DNA of 40,000 nt from Prorocentrum cordatum (Eukaryota > Sar > Dinophyceae > Prorocentrales > Prorocentraceae), in contig CAUYUJ010003013.1 of the NCBI GenBank assembly GCA_963575745.1, positions 1 through 40,000 of the forward strand. Reading direction: 5' to 3'. This document shows positions 32,201 through 38,699 of the stretch, piece by piece (the stretch's first letter is position 1; every line of letters starts with the position of its first letter). Made by a program: the position numbers and the translations under genes. Below the pieces are notes generated by a model. It saw only the letters and a list, made by a program, of their open reading frames with translations. It had not been told where the DNA came from and did no database searches.

Positions 32201-33882
32201 AAGCTGTTCTCGCTCGTTTCAGACGGCGGAGTCCGGAACGGCGAGCCACCATCGGAGCCGCCCATAGGGACAAACCTCGCACCTCCAGCCTGCTGCGGAG
32301 GGCGTTGTGGCTGTGGTCCTAGGGCGCCTGGTGGCCCCGCAGGAGTGCGCAGGTTCCTCTGCTGTGCGTCTTGGATACCTGTATGCACTGCCCACGGGTC
32401 AGCACGGTATAGCTGATCGGTCAGTCCAGAGACGTCGGCTGGTGACAGGTAGCTGTTGAGGGCCTGGACCCATGTCTGCTGGTCCGGCCTCCAAGGAGAT
32501 ACTACCGCGGCTACTGGCGTGACCACTTGTTGCCATGAACCATCCGAGGTGTCTGCCGCGGGTGTCCCCGCTCCTGCGGGTGGCCCCGCCTCAGGCATGA
32601 CCTCGTCTTCCTGGGCATTTATCATGAGGACTGTCTGTGTGAGGTACGGTCGTGGAGGAACATCTTGCTCGGTCATGGTCAGGTTGAATGGGCGACCGCC
32701 CGTCTTAGTCCAGCCCTTTAGGTACAGGGCGTGATCTTCCATCACACCCAGAGTTCTGTCACACAATTTAAGTGGCAAGTAGTCCTCGGTGCGAATCCTG
32801 TCCGCGGGTTGGCCCCGCTTCCGCGATTTGTCATAAGCCAGCGGATTGCTCCAGGCTTCACCGACCCGATATTTTGCAATGCTTACAATCTGGAGGATAT
32901 GATCGGGCGGTATGCGGCCGTCGTGGCCCCGTGTCATGACGATGTCATTCGCTGACCTCCATAAAGAAAAGCCGCTGGACAACATCTTGCTGATGCTGCA
33001 GAAGATGAGCACCTCAGAGTCAGGACGGATGCCCGACTGAATCCTCGGGTCACCCGGGAGGTAGGGGCAGCCGTGTACGAACTGGCGCCCCCCCAGCCCC
33101 TTAGGGTTGTCCTGTGCGAGGCATGAAAGGCCATTATCAAGGATGCCCTTAACATGTTCCCACTGTGTCCCGTGGATGAAGTATACTGGGTCATCTGGTT
33201 CCTTCATCCATGTTGTGATCGGCTTATAGAGCGACTCGGGGCAGTGGATGCCTGGGCTGCTATGGCCGTTCGTGGCTCTGATGAAGTATTGTGGCCTGCG
33301 TGCCGTTGGTCGGAATCTGGGAGGTAGCTTCATACTATCCTCGACCCACTTCATCTGGAGCCTGCCCTTCTGCATGCCATGGTTGTCGATCATCTCGCAG
33401 CAGTTTAGCAACACCCAATACACGTATGAACAGTGAGGGCTGCCCTTGATCAGCACATCGTGCATGTCCCGGTAGCCTTTCCACTGATCGTTGTCAGTCC
33501 AGTTTGTCAGCAAATCGTCAACAACAACCCAGCCATCGTATGGATCGAAAGTGTCAATCCTGAATCCATCTTTCCAATACGGACTATGGCGTAGGGCTGT
33601 AGAGAACCATATTGACACCTTGGCCATTTGCCAATCGCGCGGCAGAGTCGGATCTGTGTTAAACTTCTCCATGACCTTCATGAGCTCTGCCCTGTGCTGC
33701 GCGACGCGCAATGGCGGCCTGTCCCGCAACATATTTCCCACGGCTTGTTGTTCACGTTCCCAATCGTTACGGCACTCGAAGTTACGACGATCGGGGCAAT
33801 TGATGACCTCGCATCGATCTGCATCATCTCGAGTGACTCGTGGGTTTATGGTGCGTCTCGGGCCTTTGTCTTCAATGCCTTG
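29209..33882 (-). CDS. Polyprotein segment: Tpt1/KptA-like domain, RING-H2 finger, aspartic protease
   Basis: Open from 33882 after an in-frame TGA; the 1510-residue numbering used here starts at a GTG at 33741, which is unlikely to be a real start. Residues 41-290 match the Tpt1/KptA RNA 2'-phosphotransferase pattern throughout: ALRH (R51, H52), DGWVVVDDLL, KGRLQM, IRATNGHS (R155), IHGTQW (190-194), FVHGCPYLPGDP, SGIR (R239) and WRSANDIVMT (261-270). Residues 834-885 form a RING-H2 finger: CPIC, CGHFFHDIC, CAVC. Residues about 1155-1280 form a retropepsin with D1165 in MLDIGSN and a later PAIWGLGAM flap-like strand. Pro/Ala linkers between the domains are rich in palindrome-encoded AGPPA. 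It ends at TGA 29209-29211, inside apparently continuous coding. Confidence 0.87.
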   Translation of the reverse strand, partial: QGIEDKGPRRTINPRVTRDDADRCEVINCPDRRNFECRNDWEREQQAVGNMLRDRPPLRVAQHRAELMKVMEKFNTDPTLPRDWQMAKVSIWFSTALRHSPYWKDGFRIDTFDPYDGWVVVDDLLTNWTDNDQWKGYRDMHDVLIKGSPHCSYVYWVLLNCCEMIDNHGMQKGRLQMKWVEDSMKLPPRFRPTARRPQYFIRATNGHSSPGIHCPESLYKPITTWMKEPDDPVYFIHGTQWEHVKGILDNGLSCLAQDNPKGLGGRQFVHGCPYLPGDPRIQSGIRPDSEVLIFCSISKMLSSGFSLWRSANDIVMTRGHDGRIPPDHILQIVSIAKYRVGEAWSNPLAYDKSRKRGQPADRIRTEDYLPLKLCDRTLGVMEDHALYLKGWTKTGGRPFNLTMTEQDVPPRPYLTQTVLMINAQEDEVMPEAGPPAGAGTPAADTSDGSWQQVVTPVAAVVSPWRPDQQTWVQALNSYLSPADVSGLTDQLYRADPWAVHTGIQDAQQRNLRTPAGPPGALGPQPQRPPQQAGGARFVPMGGSDGGSPFRTPPSETSENSLWQRLQAIRGNPALAAALQATTPFGTPRGSEGGVAAGSPAERTPAEPPAQAGPPADGQQGSDYERRAANLRAQATFLQQQADRVPSLLRNRNIDVTNHGDFRPLWSWTSEDAPNADPTNPYRQVFIPGIASHPIYGWDNHGPAEAQAMDAPMYPEYYAQMNNTPMIAGPPANEYTRNLANEMFRLQFTRAVDAQSMPHYAYMPTPTDPETIVQPAGLAVPAAMGSMPDYIRDVHNTQQAILASRQQARDNTRLRQQRAIQRRIEREAQAGTPAEAGPPAERPDRRPPPTPYREGETTFERQARTRPDVPAPVISDYNFTQCPICMDNYEMGTTVWRLACGHFFHDICWGRVAQQHVRNQRPGAPNEAPCAVCRGPGIVIAHFPYAGQRDAESDQARQQERYVADAREMRRLREAVEALEARAARSAEPSARAPAAQAYPWPAPEQGIQMPILPTLRAQGPPAEGPPAEAAPAAQAGPPANGPPNPGFLRTMEANIRRSGRSGGGIRRPTGPTRTSRVASPVSARSRASAESAEAAQFHSTFMIDAEGLTYARDDTDTLPPGGEWMSTLSAIYWVLQQEPITVEERRQYEQMWCTELTMSQWVLEQRLLRGTLGSQITYHTNDHTGVQVALAARNGTFFLDEDGMPCISFMLDIGSNVSIIGSNAARTFQEIMARFNYRPAICTLSKTFYINGVGEGAAICRKMGNFKIGVQYANEASPRIEEYASNIAEGSGANLPAIWGLGAMEARDTIIVLKPGYQKVIFPSGDYTLKLGRGAKVLKAKKTPSGHLAIPCGLYDGAKSHAVTNTFTIRSSRDGYTETENEEDPVSAGPPAEATAGPPATGQPATFTTDTYIVEPYIDKQLLEDTTRLIVNRTLNSWWECRQGPEGTGPHMKAALKSKIFWAVQEAVSKWAPEDPAGPPASPPPPPSYTGGGSSDFAGPTRVEIVGHATDRTEYFDISENNPPNLSAGVATPATPAEPSANSMPPSQAATWSHDRR
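29669..29721 (-). repeat. Palindrome cluster, three units
   Basis: GCGGG-type units at 29669 (one mismatch), 29684 and 29708, in the Pro/Ala linker after the protease. Confidence 0.8.
30767..30816 (-). repeat. Palindrome cluster, three units at 18-nt spacing
   Basis: 30767 GCGGG-TGGC-CCCGC, 30785 GCGGC-GGGA-GCCGC and 30803 (one mismatch). Two different but internally matched arm types sit side by side. Confidence 0.82.
32039..32097 (-). repeat. Palindrome cluster, three units
   Basis: Units at 32039, 32057 (one mismatch) and 32084, with loops TGGC, TGGC and TGAC. Confidence 0.8.
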
Positions 33883-34719
33883 TCAATATTCAATGGCTCC
33901 CAGAGGGATGTTCGTGAGAACAGACGACGCTGGTTGCCGACGTGCGGGTGGCCCCGCTGCTGCAGCTGGCGCCGCTTTAGCGGGCGGCCCCGCAGAGCCT
34001 GCGGCTGCCGAGGCAGCTCCAGCGGATGACCCCGCGCCAGGGTGCGGGTGACCTTGGTCAGCCAACGCATCGTCGGCTAGTTTCTGTCGGTCGCCAAATT
34101 CTTTGAGGGCTCTGAAGCGTTCTTCTCTTGAGAGAGTGCCTTCTGCGGGTGTCCCCGCTTCTGCAGCTGGCGCCGCTTTAGCGGGTGGCCCCGCAGAGCC
34201 CTTGTCCTCCTTACCTTTGGCGGCTGCCTCTGCCCGCACCGACCTCATCCCAGCCTCGGGCTTCGGCTGTGCTTTCATTCGTGCCGAGCCTGGTCGTGGT
34301 GCAAGGCGCGGCTGATGCAGAGTTGGAGTCCAGTCACCTCGGAAGGCTGCCTTAGGCTGGTCGCGAACTTCGTCCTTGACATCGCCTTGGGCAGCCGGTG
34401 GCATCGGGGTTGATGGTCCAGCAAAAGCCTTCCTCCTCTCCGTCACGGACGGGCCGGTAGGCTCTCCCTGCTCAGGGTCGTCCTTCTTGGCGATCCCTCT
34501 GGCCTTCGCACGCCCCTGTGCGCCTTCGGGGCTCTTGGAAGGGTGCCTCTTCGCAGGAGACGGTGGAGACGAGGAGTCGGCTTCAGGTCCTGGAGGTGGT
34601 CTGCTGCCCTTGCCTGGTTGTGGACCAGGAGGGTCTTTAGGAGGGCCTTCTGGCTGGCCATGATCATGGATGATCTGCCTCATCTGGTCGATGTTGGCAG
34701 TACCTTTTATGGCCAGCTT
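33883..34719 (-). CDS. Polyprotein segment: Pro/Ala/Lys-rich linker
   Basis: Same frame as Gag. It is open from the codon after TAG 34720-34722 to TGA 33883-33885; the first ATG is at 34683 (266 residues). The codons between the TAG and that ATG are also open. The composition is Pro, Ala, Gly, Lys and Arg, probably disordered, with no recognised domain. A short charged helix (SREERFRALKEFGDRQKLADDAL) is broken across two palindrome runs at 34145-34194 and 33944-33993 that encode AGPPAKAAPAA-like repeats. It is likely a spacer between Gag and the Tpt1-like domain and not a separate protein. Confidence 0.7.
   Translation of the reverse strand, partial: KLAIKGTANIDQMRQIIHDHGQPEGPPKDPPGPQPGKGSRPPPGPEADSSSPPSPAKRHPSKSPEGAQGRAKARGIAKKDDPEQGEPTGPSVTERRKAFAGPSTPMPPAAQGDVKDEVRDQPKAAFRGDWTPTLHQPRLAPRPGSARMKAQPKPEAGMRSVRAEAAAKGKEDKGSAGPPAKAAPAAEAGTPAEGTLSREERFRALKEFGDRQKLADDALADQGHPHPGAGSSAGAASAAAGSAGPPAKAAPAAAAGPPARRQPASSVLTNIPLGAIEY
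33944..34035 (-). repeat. Palindrome array, four units, three at 18-nt spacing
   Basis: Units at 33944, 33962 (one mismatch), 33980 and 34022 (one mismatch). Confidence 0.8.
34145..34194 (-). repeat. Palindrome array, three units at 18-nt spacing
   Basis: Units at 34145 (GCGGG-TGTC-CCCGC), 34163 (GCAGC-TGGC-GCCGC, one mismatch) and 34181 (GCGGG-TGGC-CCCGC). Confidence 0.82.
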
Positions 34720-37700
34720 CTACTTGCCATTTTCGTGGCGGTGAAGTACCCTCGTGCAAAACCACTTCTGTGCCGAGGAGCTGTAGTACCAGCAGGCGCA
34801 TCCATCAGGGAATGGATTCTCTGAGCCGTCTTCCGCCGCCCATTCTTCATTCAGTTCGGTTTGGTCAGTACCGGCGGCGGATCCGGCAGCAGATGCAACA
34901 GCTATCCACTCTTCATCCGCGGACCCAGCGGCTGGCGCCGCGTCTGCGGGTGACCCCGCTTCTCCGCTGGATTCTGCGGGTGACCCCACCTCTTTATGGA
35001 ATCGGCGGTTCCATTCCTTGAGGCGATGGTCTTTGGGAAGCTGTTCCCAATTTTCCTTGACAATGTCAGCAACCTCCTCGGTCATAGGGACGCGATACGC
35101 TTCAGTGATGCGCTTTCCTCCTCCAGGGACCTTCTTGTTAGGATCATGGACGTTGCCAGCGTCATCTCCATGAGACCAATTCCAGGGGGTCTCACCGTGA
35201 TGAGGGCTCCTGGAGGGGCGGTCCATTGGACAGCCGCGCATGTGACCTTTGAAAGGCTCGCATTGACATACTTGTTTCCTGTATGTCTTGCGATCGTTGA
35301 TGATCTCCTGTTTCTTAGCCCTTCGGTCCCAAGCCTCTGGCGTTTTAGTCTTACCACCTTTGGTACGTATTATCATGCCAGATTCGTCCCGTTTGCAGTG
35401 CTCCTTGGACCACCAGTGGCGGATCACGTCCATCGAGTAGCCGGGGTACCAATTGATGTACCACTCCGGCACGTACTGAGCGGATACACCTACGGAGTGC
35501 TCCGTGCTGTACGGGTAGCCAGATGCATCATGTGTAGGGCGTCGTGGAGCTGAACGGCTCCTCCTGCGGGCTGGCCCCGCTGACGCACTGCCACGTTCCA
35601 TGGGCCTTTCATCTTCATGACGGTGCTCTGGGTCTCGGGGTGGCGATGGTCGTCTGTTCTTCTTGGCATGGCGCCTGTCCTCCGAGTCCTCTGAGCTGTC
35701 CTGGACCATGAATACGTGCTGATACGGGCTTTGAAAGTACCCGATGTCGGTTAGCTGCTCCATCGTGAGGTCGTTGAGGTCCATCTGGTCGCAGCCCTGC
35801 ATGAATACGTCCATAGACCAAGCGGGTGGCCCCGCTGCTGCGGCTGGCGCCGCTTCGGCGGGTGACCCCGCTAGAGCCTGGAGTGCTGTCAGCATCTGAG
35901 GTGCCGACATGTCCGAATCCAGGTATGGACGCAGCCTTGCGGCCCCTGGGCGCGACAGCAGGTCGTTCATGGTTATCTGCTGATGTGCTGGCGCACTCAG
36001 GAGCTGGATCGCTTCTGCGACCTGCTCTTGGAGCATGTCCTTATAGTCCTCTTCGGCCTCTTCAGAGTCAGAATAAGCGGGATGGCCCCGCATTTCGTCA
36101 TCAGCGTCTCCCGCTTCCGAGCCAGCTCGCGGAAGATCTGGCAGCAACGGCATGCCAATCACCTGCGGTGCCAGCGCGGCGGCGAGCTCCTCCTCGGTCG
36201 CCGGGACGGTCTCAGCTTCGGAGATCTCGTCGTCGGCGGGTGGCCCCGCTGGAAGACCGAACCAGGCATTGAACGCGACCTCGTCGACTTCGTCCCAGCC
36301 GTGGAACTCGTCGAAGAGGGTCACCGCGTACTCTTCCAGGGCTACGGTCACATCAGCGCAGCGGGCCATCACGTAGTACGTGGAGGAGCCCGCGGCGGGA
36401 GCCGCTTCTGGATTGACGTAAAACTCGTAGTCAATGTAGTCTATGTCATCCATAAAAGAGTTTTGAGCCAAATGTACGGATCCCTTTCCTTTCCCTTTCG
36501 GGCATTGATCGCGCAAATGCTCTGTACTACCGCATGTATGACACTTCATAGTATTGCCAGAAGCGTCCCTAGGGTTGCCCCTCCGCCCTTTTCCCTTACC
36601 AGAGGTCCGCCTGCGACCCCGACCTTTGCCTCCGATAAGAACTTCTTCAAAAACTATATCAGTTAAGGACGTGAGGAAAGCAGTAATACCCCTACCATGC
36701 ATACGACGTCTGCGACCCCCTTTGCCACGACCCTTTCCATATCGTTTGAAATGTCGGCGTACTGCACGTCTCACTTTTCTGACCGGTTTCTTCATAAAGC
36801 GCCTCCAACGGCGTTTTGATTTGCGATAAGCCATAAAAGCGGCTTCCGCTCTTTGTTGTTCAGAAAGGTGAGTGTCATCAGCTGGATAGTCATTACCAGC
36901 AGAGACTATGCCATTGCGATCACCGTCAGATGAGGTATCTGTGTCAGTGCCAGATTCAAACGGAGAGGGTGGCTGAGACCCTTGAGCGGATGGCTCCGCT
37001 TGGCCCCAGAGGGTTGTGCCCGAGGGCGGGCTTGCAGTGTAGGCGGCGCCCGGCGTGTAGTTCGACCAGGCGTTCGCCTCCGCTGCCTCTGCCGATGCCT
37101 GGCCAGTCTGCCCTAAGAGGGCAGTGGCCTCGTTAGGCATATCGGCTGGATCAGCCCAGGGACTTGGCTCGCCAGGACCAGCGGGTGACCCCGCAGTCGT
37201 GGCGTAGACACCTGCATGTGAGTGGTGCCCTGTGAAGATACCCGCAATGTTGCCAGGAGAGCGCTCGGCAACATGCCCGTAGTTCCTCATCCTGGTCAGC
37301 AGCCTGTCATAGTCTGCTTGTGTTCTGGGCATCTGATGATTAAAGGGCTCCAGCAGGTGTTGGGCTCGTGACGCGCCAACGCCTAACGCTCTGAAAAGGA
37401 TCAGCGTTAGGATCTGAAAGTTGGGGATGACAAAGCCAACAGAGTTAGCCTCGTCACGGGCCATCTCGAATCGAGCTAACACTGAGTCGATTCGCTCGCC
37501 CCTTTCGACGCGAAAGTCGATAAGGGCAGTGCCAGAGTTGAGCTGGCGCTCATCTTCCAGATTTTCAAATTTGGTGCTCAATAGGTACAGTATATAAGTA
37601 ACTGCATCCGTTGGCTGTCCGTTGACAGTTACACCATAGTTGATGATCTGGGAGGGGACCTGCATGGCGATACGACGAGCAAGGCCTTGAAGGCCACGCT

Positions 37701-38421
37701 GTAGTGCTGCAGCTTGCTGAGGTGGCGTCATATTGCCGCTCGTTACGTTTATCCATGCATGTACTTCGCGAACGTACTCGCGAAAGGGCGTAGTACCGGC
37801 TGGGTCCCACGAAGGGCCGGTAGTACGCGTGTCGTCCATCCCCTGCCGCATGTAGCCCACAGCACATCCCATTATCACCCATAGAATGCCGAAGATAGTT
37901 ATCTTAATCCAGTGCATGTGCATCTCGGCTTCGGTGATTGGTTTAGGCTGTGGTTTGTCAGGCTCGGGCGTAGTAGCCGTAAGGCGCCTGACCGGCACGG
38001 GATGCAGGTGGCCCCGCTGCGGGTAGCCCCGCAGGGTGACCACGTTCTCGATCGAGTTGCCGATTGGCATCTGGTGGAAGTCGGGAGTGAAGTAGCGCAG
38101 TGAAGTAGGAGAGAGCGTCTCGAGCTCGCGGGTCGCCCCGCTAGCTCGATCGCGGACTGGCTCCGCTCCTCGCAGAGCCGGCGCAACATGGTATTCCACC
38201 GTAGTAGTAGTCCACCAAGTTGTGCCGTGGATTATGGGTATTAGAGCGAGAGCCAGCCACACGAGTGTGTAGCCAGCTCCGCTACCAAGTCGAAAACGCA
38301 CTGGTAAGCCAAGATATATGTTCCGCCTTAGGCGCTCCCATATCCCAGGCTTTGTCTCATATCGCATGAGCAAGAGAGCAAGATGAAGCATGGGATCTGG
38401 AGTAAAGGATAGAAGGGGCAT
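34720..38421 (-). CDS. Gag-like protein with membrane segments and CCHC zinc knuckle
   Basis: The first ATG in the frame (38421) lies inside the 5' LTR, so the amino terminus is LTR-encoded and reads through the primer-binding site; 1233 residues to TAG. Two hydrophobic segments, about 50-66 (YTLVWLALALIPIIHG) and 171-190 (WIKITIFGILWVIMGCAVGY), could span a membrane, which is unusual for Gag. A helical capsid-like region spans about 220-385. An Arg/Lys-rich stretch at about 530-575 is followed by a CX2CX4HX4C knuckle at 627-640 (CHTCGSTEHLRDQC), which binds RNA in Gag proteins. The rest is acidic and Pro/Ala-rich, with AGPPA palindromes at 35.8-36.4 kb, and a Cys-containing basic tail. A later start could be used, because dinoflagellate mRNAs are trans-spliced. 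Confidence 0.85.
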   Translation of the reverse strand: MPLLSFTPDPMLHLALLLMRYETKPGIWERLRRNIYLGLPVRFRLGSGAGYTLVWLALALIPIIHGTTWWTTTTVEYHVAPALRGAEPVRDRASGATRELETLSPTSLRYFTPDFHQMPIGNSIENVVTLRGYPQRGHLHPVPVRRLTATTPEPDKPQPKPITEAEMHMHWIKITIFGILWVIMGCAVGYMRQGMDDTRTTGPSWDPAGTTPFREYVREVHAWINVTSGNMTPPQQAAALQRGLQGLARRIAMQVPSQIINYGVTVNGQPTDAVTYILYLLSTKFENLEDERQLNSGTALIDFRVERGERIDSVLARFEMARDEANSVGFVIPNFQILTLILFRALGVGASRAQHLLEPFNHQMPRTQADYDRLLTRMRNYGHVAERSPGNIAGIFTGHHSHAGVYATTAGSPAGPGEPSPWADPADMPNEATALLGQTGQASAEAAEANAWSNYTPGAAYTASPPSGTTLWGQAEPSAQGSQPPSPFESGTDTDTSSDGDRNGIVSAGNDYPADDTHLSEQQRAEAAFMAYRKSKRRWRRFMKKPVRKVRRAVRRHFKRYGKGRGKGGRRRRMHGRGITAFLTSLTDIVFEEVLIGGKGRGRRRTSGKGKGRRGNPRDASGNTMKCHTCGSTEHLRDQCPKGKGKGSVHLAQNSFMDDIDYIDYEFYVNPEAAPAAGSSTYYVMARCADVTVALEEYAVTLFDEFHGWDEVDEVAFNAWFGLPAGPPADDEISEAETVPATEEELAAALAPQVIGMPLLPDLPRAGSEAGDADDEMRGHPAYSDSEEAEEDYKDMLQEQVAEAIQLLSAPAHQQITMNDLLSRPGAARLRPYLDSDMSAPQMLTALQALAGSPAEAAPAAAAGPPAWSMDVFMQGCDQMDLNDLTMEQLTDIGYFQSPYQHVFMVQDSSEDSEDRRHAKKNRRPSPPRDPEHRHEDERPMERGSASAGPARRRSRSAPRRPTHDASGYPYSTEHSVGVSAQYVPEWYINWYPGYSMDVIRHWWSKEHCKRDESGMIIRTKGGKTKTPEAWDRRAKKQEIINDRKTYRKQVCQCEPFKGHMRGCPMDRPSRSPHHGETPWNWSHGDDAGNVHDPNKKVPGGGKRITEAYRVPMTEEVADIVKENWEQLPKDHRLKEWNRRFHKEVGSPAESSGEAGSPADAAPAAGSADEEWIAVASAAGSAAGTDQTELNEEWAAEDGSENPFPDGCACWYYSSSAQKWFCTRVLHRHENGK
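35822..35871 (-). repeat. Palindrome array, three perfect units at 18-nt spacing, two arm types
   Basis: 35822 GCGGG-TGGC-CCCGC, 35840 GCGGC-TGGC-GCCGC and 35858 GCGGG-TGAC-CCCGC. The middle unit has changed both arms in a compensatory way. Confidence 0.85.
38273..38287 (-). promoter_or_regulatory. Primer-binding site, initiator-Met-tRNA type
   Basis: The coding strand immediately after the 5' LTR reads TGGTAGCGGAGCTGG. TGG complements the tRNA CCA tail, and the rest resembles the initiator-Met primer-binding sites of plant (TGGTATCAGAGC) and animal retroelements. It lies inside the Gag reading frame and confirms the LTR edge at 38288. Confidence 0.8.
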
Positions 38422-38571
38422 CGTCAACAGAAAGGTCTTTTCCGATCTCAGATGCAAGTAGTGCGCCTCAATGAGGCACAATCACATGTTAGGCCGGGCC
38501 CGGCTTGAGCCAGGCACGGCAGCGGTGCATGCTCGATATACATCTCGCCTTTAACCCTCTCCGTTTAAAGT
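38288..38571 (-). repeat. 5' LTR of the copia element, containing the Gag start
   Basis: 284 bp. Palindromes GCCTCA-A-TGAGGC (38465-38477) and GCCGGGCCCGGC (38493-38504) match those of the other LTR. At its outer end CTTTAAC and GTTTAAAG can pair across a short loop (38549-38570). The Gag frame opens within it (first ATG 38421). No promoter element can be assigned with confidence. Confidence 0.95.
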
Positions 38572-38576
38572 TATTG
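38572..38576. repeat. Target-site duplication TATTG, right copy
   Basis: Matches 22218-22222 exactly and lies immediately outside the right LTR. Confidence 0.88.
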
Positions 38577-38645
38577 CACCAGGAGACTGTTGTTCCTTTG
38601 ATCCACGGCCTCCAAGATGTCCCACAAGGCCACCCACACAAACCC

Positions 38646-38646
<1 letters not shown>

Positions 38647-38677
<31 letters not shown>
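38647..38677 (+). repeat. (CA)n microsatellite
   Basis: About 15 uninterrupted CA units in the right flank of the retroelement. Confidence 0.95.
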
Positions 38678-38683
<6 letters not shown>

Positions 38684-38699
38684 TCGGATGCACAGCAGC

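Larger units (their letters stand above)
22223..38571 (-). mobile_element. Giant Ty1/copia-type LTR retrotransposon, 16.35 kb, decayed
   Basis: Complete at both ends: 284-bp LTRs, 5-bp target duplication, tRNA-type primer-binding site after the 5' LTR. Order in the element: Gag with CCHC knuckle, linker, Tpt1/KptA-like domain, RING-H2, aspartic protease, two methyltransferase-like domains, Cys/His module, integrase, RT, RNase H. Integrase upstream of RT defines the copia order. At 16 kb it is about three times the usual length for the group, owing to the accessory domains and Pro/Ala linkers. All pol parts derive from one long reading frame, broken by TAG (34720-34722), TGA (33883-33885), TGA (29209-29211), a +1 shift near 28.82-28.85 kb and TGA (25404-25406). 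It is probably not autonomous in this copy. The LTR divergence (4 of 284) indicates a fairly recent insertion. Confidence 0.95.

Noticed and set aside
34720-34722. Programmed stop-codon readthrough between Gag and Pol
   Set aside because: No known readthrough context or obvious downstream pseudoknot. Three more in-frame stops exist elsewhere, and the number fits neutral decay. Kept only as a point to test.
22611-38166. Plus-strand ORFs over the retroelement
   Set aside because: They are shadows of the minus-strand polyprotein. None contains a recognisable domain, and they are broken by stops.
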